NCBI RefSeq assembly: GCF_900215575.1
Contig: NZ_OBEJ01000002.1
Span: 62,001 to 126,000, forward strand
DNA: 64,000 nt
DNA from: Natronoarchaeum philippinense
Lineage (GTDB): Archaea > Halobacteriota > Halobacteria > Halobacteriales > Natronoarchaeaceae
Reading direction: 5' to 3'
The number at the start of each line of letters is the position of its first letter. Position 1 is the stretch's first letter. The translations under genes and the position numbers were made by a program. Of the stretch, positions 51,597-60,039 are shown in pieces. The notes under the pieces were generated by a model, which saw only the letters and a program-made list of their open reading frames with translations, had not been told where the DNA came from and made no database searches.

Positions 51597-51978
51597 GGAC
51601 TCCACGAGCGGTGCTGAGCGGTTCGATCCTGTCGAGTACGACGGACCGGAGGCCCTGCTCGACGAGTGGCAAGCGAACTTCGAGCGTCTGATGGACGGCC
51701 GTTGGCCGGACGATGAGGTGTCCTTAGAGTGGGACACCACCGACGACGAGGCCGTTCTCCGTCTCGAAGAACCGCCAGAAAACGCCACTCATGTCGACCG
51801 ACCGGGCGGCGGTCCACGCCGGTCGATATGGGTGTACTTCGACCACGCGATTAACGCCGCCCAAGAGTCCGAGCGGTTCATTTCGGCGCAAGAAAACCCG
51901 ATGGGGACGGGCGACCGCAAGCACAGCGCCATGCTGGCCGTCCCCGTCGCCGACAACCGGGAGGCGATGCTGGCATGA
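51589..51978 (+). CDS. provirus hypothetical acidic protein
   Basis: A 129-residue soluble protein with no recognised motif. The N-terminal half is acidic and helical (EALLDEWQANFERLMDGRWP). A strand pair (RSIWVYFDHAINAAQESERF) lies in the second half. It overlaps PCNA upstream by eight bases and the transglycosylase downstream by four, so it is likely stoichiometrically co-produced with both. Confidence 0.6.
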   Translation: MSEDSTSGAERFDPVEYDGPEALLDEWQANFERLMDGRWPDDEVSLEWDTTDDEAVLRLEEPPENATHVDRPGGGPRRSIWVYFDHAINAAQESERFISAQENPMGTGDRKHSAMLAVPVADNREAMLA

Positions 51979-52844
51979 TGCGCGAGTCCGCAGACCGCTT
52001 CACGTTCTACTTCGGCGCCGCCAGTGGCAGCTCTCGAAAGGCGCTTCGAGAACTGCACGAACCCAACGTGATGCTGAACTATGCCACCCAGAACAACACC
52101 CCTTGGGACGGCATTGATCGGCTGTTCATCGACTCTGGCGGGTACTCCTTCATGAAAGGGAAAGGGGAGTACACCACGTCAAACGCGGCGTATCTGGAGT
52201 TCCTCGAAGATCACTCGCCTACGCTGTATGCGCTCCGTGACTACCCGTGTGAACCCGAGGTACTGGAGACGCATGGGAGGACGGTTCGTGAACATCAGCG
52301 GATGACGACGGATCGTCACCGAGAACTCATCAACAGCCTCAGCGGGTTTGAGATCTCTGGTCAACCAATCTCGGTACTCCAAGGCTGGACCATAGATGAC
52401 TATCTCAACCACGTCGACGAGATGCGGGACGCTGGTACACTTACGGACTACGTCGGCATCGGTTCGGTCTGCCGCCGAAACCGCGAGGCTGAGATCCGTC
52501 GAATCATTCTCGCGGTTCGTAAGGCGCTTCCGTCCTCTACACGCCTGCACGCGTTCGGCGTCAAAGGGTCCGTCCTACAGTATCCCGATGTTCGGGACGC
52601 TCTCACGTCGGCCGACTCGCAATCCTACGAGATGCAGGCCCAGTGGAGTGTGCTGAACGATCTTGACGCTGGGTCGAAGACGTGGCGAGATTCCGCGCTG
52701 GAATATCTCAAGCAAAAGCGGCGTATCCGGACAATCCTCGCGGCAAAGGATGACGCGGATACAGAGCAGGCGACCTTAGCTCCGACCACCGACGGTGGGA
52801 CCGCCAGATACGCCGAGACGAGTCTACATCGGGGGGAGCGGTAG
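51975..52844 (+). CDS. TGT/DpdA-like 7-deazaguanine transglycosylase
   Basis: A 289-residue member of the tRNA-guanine transglycosylase superfamily, closest in plan to the DNA-modifying DpdA branch. Elements along the barrel are: FYFGAASGSSRKALREL at the N-terminus; LFIDSGGYSFMKGKG, matching the D-S-G-G-Y/F active-site motif; YALRDYPCEPEV (the D-x-P region); ISVLQGWTIDDYLNHVDEMR, matching the V-Q-G motif; DYVGIGSVCRRN; LHAFGVKGSVL; and a late TSADSQSYEMQA holding another aspartate. It lacks the C-terminal tRNA-binding PUA domain and the zinc site of tRNA enzymes, which favours a DNA substrate. No preQ0 synthesis genes are present; the host makes preQ0 for archaeosine. Start ATG 51975. Confidence 0.72.
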   Translation: MMRESADRFTFYFGAASGSSRKALRELHEPNVMLNYATQNNTPWDGIDRLFIDSGGYSFMKGKGEYTTSNAAYLEFLEDHSPTLYALRDYPCEPEVLETHGRTVREHQRMTTDRHRELINSLSGFEISGQPISVLQGWTIDDYLNHVDEMRDAGTLTDYVGIGSVCRRNREAEIRRIILAVRKALPSSTRLHAFGVKGSVLQYPDVRDALTSADSQSYEMQAQWSVLNDLDAGSKTWRDSALEYLKQKRRIRTILAAKDDADTEQATLAPTTDGGTARYAETSLHRGER

Positions 52845-53881
52845 TGACCGATCTGGAACCCCTCTCCCCAGAGCAAGCGGTCCAGATGTATCTGGACGGT
52901 CGCAAAGACGAGCTGGCCGCCGCGACGCTGAAGGGACAGAAGTATCGACTCCGTGCGTTCGTCGCGTGGTGCGACGAAGAGGAGATCGAGAACCTGAACG
53001 ACCTCGGTGGGCGCGATCTGTACGAGTACCGCATCTGGCGACGCGAAGGCGGCTACTCCGAAGACGGCGCGGAACTGAAGACCGTCACGCTACGTGGGCA
53101 GCTCTCGACTGTCCGGGCGTTCCTTCGGTTCTGTGCGTCGGTCGACGCCGTCCCAGAAGACCTCGCTGAAAAGGTGCCGGTGCCGTCCGTTTCCGGTGCC
53201 GGCGGCGTCAGTGACAGCACGCTCGCACCGTCGCGTGCCGTCGAGATTCTGGAGTATCTGGGGCGATACCACTACGCCAGCCGGAAGCACATCACGGTGC
53301 TGATAGCGTGGCACACTGGCGCTCGGTGCGGGGCAATCCGTGGGATCGACATCGAGGATATCGACCTCGAAGGTGACAGCCCCGGCATCGAGTTCTTACA
53401 CCGTCCAGACACCGACACGCCGCTGAAGAACGCGGACAAAGGAGAACGCTGGAACGCGATCAGCCAACACGTCGCGCACACGATACAGGACTACGTCAAC
53501 GGTCCGCGGAACGATGTCACCGACGAGTACGGCCGGAACCCACTCCTGACGACGGCGCATGGGCGTCCGTCCGGTTCAACGATCCGCGACACGATCTACT
53601 CGGTGACGCGCCCGTGCTGGCGCGGGGAAGGCTGTCCGCACGACCGCGACATCGAGACGTGCGAGGCGACGCACTACCACCACGCGAGCAAGTGCCCGTC
53701 GAGCCGGTCGCCCCACGACGTTCGTAGCGGGCGGGTGACTGCCTATCGACGGGAGGACGTGCCGCGCGAGATCGTCAGCGATCGACTGAATGCGAGCGAA
53801 CAGATTCTTGACCGCCACTATGACCGCCGTTCGGAGCGTGAGAAGTCCGAACAGCGGCGCAAGTACCTGCCAAACACATGA
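52844..53881 (+). CDS. int: provirus integrase, tyrosine recombinase (SNJ2-type)
   Basis: A 345-residue tyrosine recombinase. The N-terminal core-binding domain spans residues 1-110 (TLKGQKYRLRAFVAWCDEEE). The catalytic domain shows Arg in AWHTGARCGAIRGIDIEDI, H-x-x-R in SPHDVRSGRVTAYR and the Tyr nucleophile in ILDRHYDRR. An insert with CPHDRDIETCEATHYHHASK could bind zinc. It starts at a GTG sharing one base with the previous stop. It lies 47 bases from the right attachment site, as expected for an integrase acting at tRNA-Met. Confidence 0.9.
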   Translation: MTDLEPLSPEQAVQMYLDGRKDELAAATLKGQKYRLRAFVAWCDEEEIENLNDLGGRDLYEYRIWRREGGYSEDGAELKTVTLRGQLSTVRAFLRFCASVDAVPEDLAEKVPVPSVSGAGGVSDSTLAPSRAVEILEYLGRYHYASRKHITVLIAWHTGARCGAIRGIDIEDIDLEGDSPGIEFLHRPDTDTPLKNADKGERWNAISQHVAHTIQDYVNGPRNDVTDEYGRNPLLTTAHGRPSGSTIRDTIYSVTRPCWRGEGCPHDRDIETCEATHYHHASKCPSSRSPHDVRSGRVTAYRREDVPREIVSDRLNASEQILDRHYDRRSEREKSEQRRKYLPNT

Positions 53882-53927
53882 GCTACGAGATTACTATCCG
53901 AGCGCACCGACCAATCGGTTCCGAACG

Positions 53928-53943
53928 TCCGAGCGGGCCCATC
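53928..53943 (+). repeat. right attachment site
   Basis: TCCGAGCGGGCCCATC, a perfect copy of 35021-35036 without the rest of the tRNA, just after the integrase gene. It marks the right boundary of the provirus. Confidence 0.88.
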
Positions 53944-54338
53944 TCGCAACGAGGCGTTTCGTAGCCGATAGCGACGATGCTACTCGTGGTCGACGGCTCA
54001 CCGTCAAATTCAACTCAGGCCGTCCTGTCACTTTGTGTATATTCGCGCCGGTCAGCAACGCTCGGCACGTCGTACAACGGGACGGCGGGACTCGCCCGCC
54101 CGCGGGAACCCGCGTATTACGTCCGATGCCCGACCAGTCGACGAACGCGAGGATACACAGCTGGACGTGGCATCCCAGCGAGCGCTGGCGATGCTACGTT
54201 CGTCTGGCGAGATATTAATGGCTTCGATATATCGGATAAAAATAACTATCGCGGGCCGATCTATGGTTTCGTGCGCTACCAGCAGCTAGCTTCGAGCAAA
54301 AGGTAATCGTTATACGGTACGCGTACCACCTCCCGAAC
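53944..54338. other. intergenic region right of the provirus
   Basis: About 395 bases. A frame from 53977 starts MLLVVDGSPSNSTQA, which recalls a universal stress protein start, but continues without that family's pattern and lacks acidic haloarchaeal composition. I see an AT-rich promoter near 54220-54245 and 54300-54315 (AATCGTTATACGG) for the next gene, and nothing else convincing. It may hold eroded remains of earlier integrations at the same site. Confidence 0.45.
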
Positions 54339-55175
54339 ATGCAACGACGAGCAGCGGCGGTGTATGTCGCTCTCTTTCTCGTCATCGCAGTCGGGGCGTT
54401 CGCGTACGCAGGGGCGGCTCAGAGTCCTCCCATCACGGTCGATAACCCCGACTACAATCTCACGGCAGACGAGGAACTCCAGATCAACGGGACAACCTAC
54501 ACCGTAGCCAGCATCGGCGAAGTCGAACCCAGCGGCGGCGGCCACGGCGGTGGCGGCAGCGCCCACCTCGAAGCGACAGTCGAGTGGAACACCTCCGCCG
54601 AGGCGAGCGAAGAGTGGCTGACCGGCCCCGACAACGCCGTCACGTATCAGGACAGCGACTACGAAGTCGTCATCGAGAACGCCACGAACGTCTCGCAGTT
54701 CACCCTGCGCGAGGTTCCTGGCGACAACGTCACTGTCTACACCGACGGTGACGGGGACCGAGTGGTCGAAGTCGAACGCGGGGGACAGACCGATATCGTC
54801 CCGATCGATCAGTATCAGGGCCTCCAGCGGTACGACTTCAGCGAGGGCGATGCGATCCAGTACGACGGCCAGAACGCAACTGTCGGCAACGTGACCAACG
54901 GATCCGCGACGATCACGTGGACCGCCCAAGAGACCCAAGATGTCGCGCTCGCTGAAGGCGACACGACCGAGCGTCTCGGCGACCAGATGCTGGTCGCACA
55001 CTTCCCCGACAGCGACCATCTCGTGCTGTCGAGCAACGTCGCGGCGTACAACGACCAGGCCGACCAGCAGGCGTTCTTCCACGATCGCACTGACGGACTG
55101 CTGATGATCTCGTTCCTCTCGGGAGCGACCGGGTTCATCCTGCTCGCGACGGCCTACTTGCCGCGCCGCGAATAA
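54339..55175 (+). CDS. conserved haloarchaeal membrane-anchored protein, unknown function
   Basis: A 278-residue protein. It begins MQRRAAAVYVALFLVIAVGA, an uncleaved or signal helix, and ends with a second helix (LLMISFLSGATGFILLATAY) before YLPRRE. Between them is an extracellular acidic beta-rich domain with a Gly/His linker (GGGHGGGGSAH). The N- and C-terminal helices place the domain outside the cell. No known family. A T-rich terminator candidate follows. Confidence 0.7.
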   Translation: MQRRAAAVYVALFLVIAVGAFAYAGAAQSPPITVDNPDYNLTADEELQINGTTYTVASIGEVEPSGGGHGGGGSAHLEATVEWNTSAEASEEWLTGPDNAVTYQDSDYEVVIENATNVSQFTLREVPGDNVTVYTDGDGDRVVEVERGGQTDIVPIDQYQGLQRYDFSEGDAIQYDGQNATVGNVTNGSATITWTAQETQDVALAEGDTTERLGDQMLVAHFPDSDHLVLSSNVAAYNDQADQQAFFHDRTDGLLMISFLSGATGFILLATAYLPRRE

Positions 55176-55178
55176 CGC

Positions 55179-55194
55179 CGTTTTCGTTTTTGTC
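55179..55194 (+). terminator. T-rich terminator candidate
   Basis: CCGTTTTCGTTTTTGTC directly follows the stop at 55175; two T-runs in a GC-rich context. Confidence 0.4.
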
Positions 55195-55348
55195 GCTTGA
55201 CGCCGATCCGAGAGCAGTCGCTCGGCGCTTTTTCCCTGATTCCACCGGCTCGGTTAGTTGGCCGCTTCGCTCGTCACGTCTGTTTTTCGTGACTCACTAC
55301 GTTCGTCACGGCGTCCCGCTCACTCTGTTCACGAGACCCTCACAAAAG

Positions 55349-55422
55349 CGGGCCGGGAGGGAGTTGAACCCCCGACCGTCTGGTTAAAAGCCAGACGCTC
55401 TCCCTAACTGAGCTACCGGCCC
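55349..55422 (-). tRNA. tRNA-Lys (anticodon TTT)
   Basis: A 74-base cloverleaf on the minus strand: acceptor GGGCCGG/CCGGCCC with discriminator G, anticodon stem TCTGG/CCAGA with loop CTTTTAA (anticodon TTT), and a G-rich T arm around GTTCAAC. CCA not encoded. Confidence 0.94.
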
Positions 55423-55472
55423 CGTGTCCCCCGTTTGGAGGAGCGAGGTTTAAACGCTTTTGATGTGCTCGA

Positions 55473-56204
55473 TCAGTGGCGGTCGAACTCGCGGGCGAGC
55501 GCTTGGGCGGCGAGTTCGTCGGGATCGGTGCCGTCGAGGGCGGCGCGACGCCGAAGCTCCCGATACAAATCCGGCGGGAGGTCGAGCGCGATGCGGCCCA
55601 ACCGCACCTCGTGGCCGCTGAGCGCGCGTTCGGCGTCGGTGCCGTCGTTGATCTCGCTGGCCAGCGTGCGCACCTCGCGGACGGTGAGGTCGTTGTCGAG
55701 GACGGCCCACGCGAGATCGAATCGGGCGTCGCCGCTGACTCGCGCGATGTGCTTTGCGGCGGTCGGCGCGATATGGCCCATGGCGACGTGTCGGCGGATC
55801 GACTGGGGAAGATCGTGGACGCGCGCCCATTTGCGGATGAAGGCGACGCTCGCCTCGCCACCGGCGCGCTCGGCCGCGGCCTTGTACGATCCCTCGCCGC
55901 GAACCAGCGCGGCACAGGCTGCGGCGCCGCGAAGCATGTATACGTTGTCGTCGGCGCCGGCCGTGTTCTGCGCGAACGCTTCGACGGTCTCGGCGGCCTG
56001 CTGGAGACTATCGGCGTCGTCCGGGTTGAACTGGACGGCTTCCTGCGCGTGCTGGCCGGTGACCGCCTCGTCACCGCGGACGACCGGCGCGCCGACCGGC
56101 TCCGCGCGGTCCGACGGCAGCGGGGCTTCGCCCGCCCGTTCGGCGGCGTCCCGCCGGTCACCACCGTCCGTCTCAGGCTGGTCGCCCGACCGGTCTGCAG
56201 TCAT
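55473..56204 (-). CDS. conserved haloarchaeal protein with ParB-like helical core
   Basis: A 243-residue protein. The first 60 residues are polar and disordered. The core, ADSLQQAAETVEAFAQNTAG, then EGSYKAAAERAGGEASVAFI, LPQSIRRHVAMGHIAPTAAK and DLTVREVRTLASEIND, resembles the helical DNA-binding region of ParB/KorB-type proteins. The C-terminal part LPPDLYRELRRRAALDGTDP has a ribbon-helix-helix flavour. It is probably a DNA-binding protein; partner and target unknown. It lies just downstream of tRNA-Lys on the same strand. Confidence 0.6.
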   Translation of the reverse strand: MTADRSGDQPETDGGDRRDAAERAGEAPLPSDRAEPVGAPVVRGDEAVTGQHAQEAVQFNPDDADSLQQAAETVEAFAQNTAGADDNVYMLRGAAACAALVRGEGSYKAAAERAGGEASVAFIRKWARVHDLPQSIRRHVAMGHIAPTAAKHIARVSGDARFDLAWAVLDNDLTVREVRTLASEINDGTDAERALSGHEVRLGRIALDLPPDLYRELRRRAALDGTDPDELAAQALAREFDRH

Positions 56205-56270
56205 TGCTGCGAGGTAGTGGCGGCAGCGTAAAAAAGCCCGCTACTCGGTCCGTCTCCGAGCGTGCGGTCG

Positions 56271-56402
56271 TCAGTCCTCGTCACGCTGCTCCGAAAGATG
56301 CTCCCAGATCTCGGTGCAGCCGGCGCCCTCTTCGATATCCGCGAGATGGTCGTCGTCCGGCTCCTCGTCTTCGGCGTCGTGCGTAGCAGTTGCGTTAGTC
56401 AT
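56271..56402 (-). CDS. small acidic conserved protein
   Basis: A 43-residue frame, starting MTNATATHDAEDEEPDDDHL and ending in GAGCTEIWEHLSEQRDED. The GCTEIWEHLS segment looks conserved in haloarchaea from memory. Its ATG overlaps the end of the small gene upstream, so the two form an operon. Function unknown. Confidence 0.6.
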   Translation of the reverse strand: MTNATATHDAEDEEPDDDHLADIEEGAGCTEIWEHLSEQRDED

Positions 56403-56499
56403 TCTGAGCCTCCGTTCGTAGTCCCTCGTAGAGCTCGGGCGCGGCGTCGGCGGGCGCGTGTTGCCGCGACGCTGGCTCTCCGCGGGAGTCGTCTGTCAT
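56395..56499 (-). CDS. small hypothetical protein
   Basis: A 34-residue frame (MTDDSRGEPASRQHAPADAA, then PELYEGLRTEAQND) whose stop overlaps the ATG of the 43-residue gene. Short, but the overlap and the good haloarchaeal codon use argue for translation. Confidence 0.45.
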   Translation of the reverse strand: MTDDSRGEPASRQHAPADAAPELYEGLRTEAQND

Positions 56500-56718
56500 C
56501 ACTCCCTCGTTACGGCTATAGCATCTTAAAAAAGGGCTTCACCACCAAGCCCTACCCTAGCTCCCGATTACCGGGTTCTATCTCCGGTTTCTCGGTCGGG
56601 CAAATCCGAAGAAATTGTACTGCAGTATTGCGATTGTGTGGTCTGAGTGGCGTCATACCAGCGGTAAGGTTTGTAGTCGGCGAGAGGCTAAGGTGACTGG
56701 AGCAATAGTACTTAAACC

Positions 56719-57033
56719 ATGCCCGTGGCCGTCCGGACGCTCGACGACGGAGCTTGGATCAGCATCAACGATTCGCGTGCGGTATCGAACAGCGGCATCT
56801 GGCCGCTCACGCACTACGAGTTCTGCGACTGTGAGGTCTCATACGTCCTGCTGGAGTCGTTCTACGATGTCGGCGTCGACCGCCACCGCGTCCTCGTCGG
56901 AGCGATCGGGCAGTGCATCGAGTGCGGTCGGCAGGACTCGATCGACGACCTCGCAGTCGGGCGGATCGTCGACGGCGAGTTCCACGCCTACGAGCCCAGT
57001 GAGTTCCAGTCACTGCTCGAACCCGACAGCTGA
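56719..57033 (+). CDS. conserved haloarchaeal small protein with cysteine pairs
   Basis: A 104-residue protein. C-D-C (YEFCDCEVSYVLLESF) and C-I-E-C (IGQCIECGRQDSIDD) pairs could bind one zinc ion. The start at ATG 56719 (MPVAVRTLDDGAWISIND) follows an AT-rich promoter-like stretch (GTACTTAAACC). No family recognised. Confidence 0.65.
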   Translation: MPVAVRTLDDGAWISINDSRAVSNSGIWPLTHYEFCDCEVSYVLLESFYDVGVDRHRVLVGAIGQCIECGRQDSIDDLAVGRIVDGEFHAYEPSEFQSLLEPDS

Positions 57034-57084
57034 GCGACTGCACACTGGTTGGCGAGCGTCCAAAGCGCTGATTGCGGTCGCCTC

Positions 57085-57104
57085 GGCGTCCCGACGCCGC
57101 GGCG
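57085..57104. repeat. intergenic palindromic repeat, copy 2
   Basis: GGCGTCCCGACGCCGCGGCG, identical to 27201-27220, in the gap before the reductase gene. Confidence 0.6.
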
Positions 57105-57229
57105 TGAGGAACCGACTCGCACGGCACGTCAGGACGTGTCAGGCAACGTTTTCCGGTATGCACGAGACGAGGGGAGAACTGACGGGAGACGGGGTCGTAT
57201 ATGCCGGGACCGTTATAGGGAAATCATAC

Positions 57230-59005
57230 ATGCCCACTGACGTCGAGGAATGGAAAGAGGAGGTCTACGGAACCGAAATCCGTGACCACATGGAGCGGTT
57301 CGCCGAGGAGGGATGGGACGCCATCCCGGACGACGAGCACGACGCTTGGTTCGAGCGGTTCAAGTGGTACGGCCTGTACCACCAGCGCGCCGGCCAAGAG
57401 AGCTACTTCATGATGCGGATCGGCCCGCCGGCTGGCATTCTCGAACCCGGTCAGCTTCGCAAGATCGGCGAGATTGCCAAGGAGTACTCGACCGGTCCCG
57501 CCGAGAACCCCGTGTTCGGCAACGGCTGGGCGGACTACAGCACGCGACAGGCTATCCAGCTCCACTGGATCAACATCGAGGACGTACCCGATATCTGGGA
57601 CGAACTCGAAGAAGTCGGTCTCACGACGCTGCAGGCCTGCGGTGACTCTTGGCGGAACATCGTCGGCTGCCCGGTCGCCGGCAAGGACAAGCACGAGCAC
57701 GTCGACGCCATCGACACCATCCACGAACTCAACGACACGTTCAAGGGCAACTCCGAGTACTCGAACCTGCCCCGCAAGTGGAAGGTGTCGGTCACCGGCT
57801 GCCAAGAGGGCTGTGGACAGGGCGACATCAACGACCTCGCCTACGAACCGGCGACCAAGGAGATCGACGGCGAAGAAGTCGAAGGGTACAACGTCCGCGT
57901 CGGCGGCGGCCTAGCGCGCAACGAGCCTCGACTGGCCCGCGACATCGACGTGTTCGTCACGCCCGAGCAGGCCTCGGCCGTCGCGGGCGGGATGTCCGCG
58001 CTGTTCCGTGACTACGGCGACCGCGAGAACCGCTACAACGCTCGCATCAAGTTCCTCGTCGACGAGTGGGGCACCGAGAAGATGCGCGACGTGCTCCAGG
58101 AGGAGTACGTCGACTTCGAGCTCCACACCGCGGGCGAGGACTACCGCGAGGAGTACTCCTACAACGCCGGCGTCGACCACGGCCACGCCGACCACGTCGG
58201 CGTCCACGAGCAGGCAGACGGCAACTACTACGTCGGCCTAGACGTGCTCGTCGGCCGGATGGGCGCCGACGACGTGATCGAACTCGCAGATCTCGCAGAC
58301 GAGTACGGCAGCGGCGAGGCCCGCGTCACCCAGCGCCAGAACATCATCCTCACCGACATCCCCGAGGAGAACCTCGATGACCTGCTCGACGAACCCCTGC
58401 TGGAGGACTACAGCCCCGATCCCCATCCCTTCCAGCGCGGTTCGATCGCCTGTACCGGCACCGAGTTCTGCTCGCTGTCGATCGTCGAAACGAAGAACCG
58501 ACAGGTTCGCTACTCGCGCTGGCTCAAGGACAACGTCGACCTGCCCGACGATATCGAGGACTTCCACATCCACCTCTCGGGCTGTACGGCCTCCTGCGCA
58601 CAGCCCCAGATCGCCGACATCTCCCTGCGCGGCATGAAGACGCGCAAGGACGGCGAGCCCGTCGAAGCGCTCGACATCGGCCTCGGCGGCGGCCTCGGCG
58701 AGAATCCCGAGTTCGCTTCTTGGGTCGCCGAGCGCATCCCCGCCGACGAGGTCCCCGGCGCGATCGAAAACCTCGTCGAGAGCTTCAAGGACCTGCGCGA
58801 GGACGGCGAGACGTTCCGCGAGTTCGTCGTCGACCGCGACGACGAGGAGCTGGCCGACCTGATCGAGCCCGAGGAGACCAGCTACGACGACCCGTTCATG
58901 CACAACACCAAGCGGACGTGGTACCCCTACGCCGACGAGGACGACATGGACGCCAGTCCGGCGCCGACGGCGCCCGAGGACGAGCCCACTCCGGCGGACG
59001 ACTGA
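57230..59005 (+). CDS. ferredoxin-dependent nitrite/sulfite reductase (siroheme, 4Fe-4S)
   Basis: A 591-residue assimilatory reductase that makes ammonia from nitrite or sulfide from sulfite. Two half-repeats are visible, each with a ferredoxin-like domain and a catalytic domain. The cluster/siroheme ligands are ACTGTEFCSLS (C-x5-C) and HLSGCTASCAQPQIAD (C-x3-C) in the second half; in the first half SVTGCQEGCGQGDINDLAYE is the degenerate counterpart. IGPPAGILEPGQLRKI and TTLQACGDSWRNIVGCPVAG are also typical. The C-terminal tail is acidic. The ATG at 57230 gives the usual start. NirA in nitrate assimilation is likely, but no nitrate reductase or transporter lies next to it. Confidence 0.88.
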   Translation: MPTDVEEWKEEVYGTEIRDHMERFAEEGWDAIPDDEHDAWFERFKWYGLYHQRAGQESYFMMRIGPPAGILEPGQLRKIGEIAKEYSTGPAENPVFGNGWADYSTRQAIQLHWINIEDVPDIWDELEEVGLTTLQACGDSWRNIVGCPVAGKDKHEHVDAIDTIHELNDTFKGNSEYSNLPRKWKVSVTGCQEGCGQGDINDLAYEPATKEIDGEEVEGYNVRVGGGLARNEPRLARDIDVFVTPEQASAVAGGMSALFRDYGDRENRYNARIKFLVDEWGTEKMRDVLQEEYVDFELHTAGEDYREEYSYNAGVDHGHADHVGVHEQADGNYYVGLDVLVGRMGADDVIELADLADEYGSGEARVTQRQNIILTDIPEENLDDLLDEPLLEDYSPDPHPFQRGSIACTGTEFCSLSIVETKNRQVRYSRWLKDNVDLPDDIEDFHIHLSGCTASCAQPQIADISLRGMKTRKDGEPVEALDIGLGGGLGENPEFASWVAERIPADEVPGAIENLVESFKDLREDGETFREFVVDRDDEELADLIEPEETSYDDPFMHNTKRTWYPYADEDDMDASPAPTAPEDEPTPADD

Positions 59006-59013
59006 TCGGCGAC

Positions 59014-59028
59014 GTTTCTTTTTCTCTG
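59014..59028 (+). terminator. T-rich terminator candidate
   Basis: CGTTTCTTTTTCTCT follows the reductase stop by about ten bases. Confidence 0.4.
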
Positions 59029-59079
59029 CCAGTGTCGGCAGTCGCGGGGGCTAAGTGGATTCGTCCCGACCGCTCGTAC

Positions 59080-59364
59080 ATGACCGACCGACTGATGAAG
59101 GTCAACGCCTACACGACGTTCGATCTGGTCGACGCGACGGTGACCGGACAGGACTTCGAGGACGACTCGCTGGCGGTGCTAAATGCGACCTCGCCGCGCA
59201 AGAACCCCGACGAGGTCAAGCTCCAGTTGGAACTCGACAACATGACCGAACAGCACCTACCGGCCCACATGGAAGAGGTCCACCTCACGCCCGAACAGGC
59301 CCGGACGCTGGCCGCCGATCTGGAGAAACACGCCGAGAAGGTCGAGGCCGCACAGTCCGAGTAG
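59080..59364 (+). CDS. small conserved haloarchaeal protein (DUF6360-like)
   Basis: A 94-residue soluble protein: MTDRLMKVNAYTTFDLVDAT, then a beta-rich middle (DDSLAVLNATSPRKNPDEVK, LQLELDNMTEQHLP) and a C-terminal helix (LTPEQARTLAADLEKHAEKV). I recall this as DUF6360 in haloarchaea. Function unknown; same direction as the reductase upstream. Confidence 0.7.
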   Translation: MTDRLMKVNAYTTFDLVDATVTGQDFEDDSLAVLNATSPRKNPDEVKLQLELDNMTEQHLPAHMEEVHLTPEQARTLAADLEKHAEKVEAAQSE

Positions 59365-59422
59365 TTCGACGCGACGCCGCTGGGCCCTCGGCGGGACGCC
59401 GTTGTTCAACGATACAATGCCG

Positions 59423-59842
59423 CTACTCCTCGGACGTTCCGCCGACCCCGTCGTCGGCGTCACCGTCGGCGCGCTCGCGGAGCCGGTCGCGCTGTCGTTT
59501 CTCGGTGATGTGGCGCTCGCCGGCGGCCAGTTCGTCCCGCACCGCGGCTTCGTAGTCCGTGAGATCTGCATAGAAGCCGTCGCGGAACTCCTCGACGATC
59601 TCGTAGGTCCACTTGTTCTCGATCGCGCCGGCCGGGAGGTGCTCGTGGCGGAGTTCGTCCGCGAGTTCTTCGTGGCCGGCGTTGCGCAGCAACTCCTCGG
59701 CGTCGGCCATGCGATCCATCGCGTGGCCGACCTGATGGTGGGACTCCAGCAGGGCGCCGTAGGCGCGCTGGAGATACTCCGCAGCCAACTGGAACTCGTG
59801 CAGCGCGTCGCGCTCGCGGTCGGTGAGATCGGCGTCGGACAT
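59423..59842 (-). CDS. helical conserved haloarchaeal protein
   Basis: A 139-residue protein that is nearly all helix: ALHEFQLAAEYLQRAYGALL, HHQVGHAMDRMADAEELLRN, YEIVEEFRDGFYADLTDYEA, then a charged tail. Histidines and acids recur at helix spacing in the first two helices, so a ferritin-like or metal-binding bundle cannot be excluded, but no signature is complete. Confidence 0.62.
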   Translation of the reverse strand: MSDADLTDRERDALHEFQLAAEYLQRAYGALLESHHQVGHAMDRMADAEELLRNAGHEELADELRHEHLPAGAIENKWTYEIVEEFRDGFYADLTDYEAAVRDELAAGERHITEKRQRDRLRERADGDADDGVGGTSEE

Positions 59843-60039
59843 ACGATACTATCGTCGAGACGAACCAAAACCGTTGCAGCCCACCGTCGGACAACCGAGT
59901 GCAGCCGCGGAATCGCCGAACGTGCCGTCGGACCCGATCACTCTTCGTTTGACGGGGATGCCGGGCCTTTTCGTGGCGAGGGATTGTCGTGCCGTTCCAC
60001 CAGACTTTCAACGGGCCCGACCAAACCGTCGCCCGACAC

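Noticed and set aside
53977-54306. Universal stress protein fragment right of the provirus
   Set aside because: Only the first 15 residues resemble the family; the rest lacks its motifs and haloarchaeal acidic composition.
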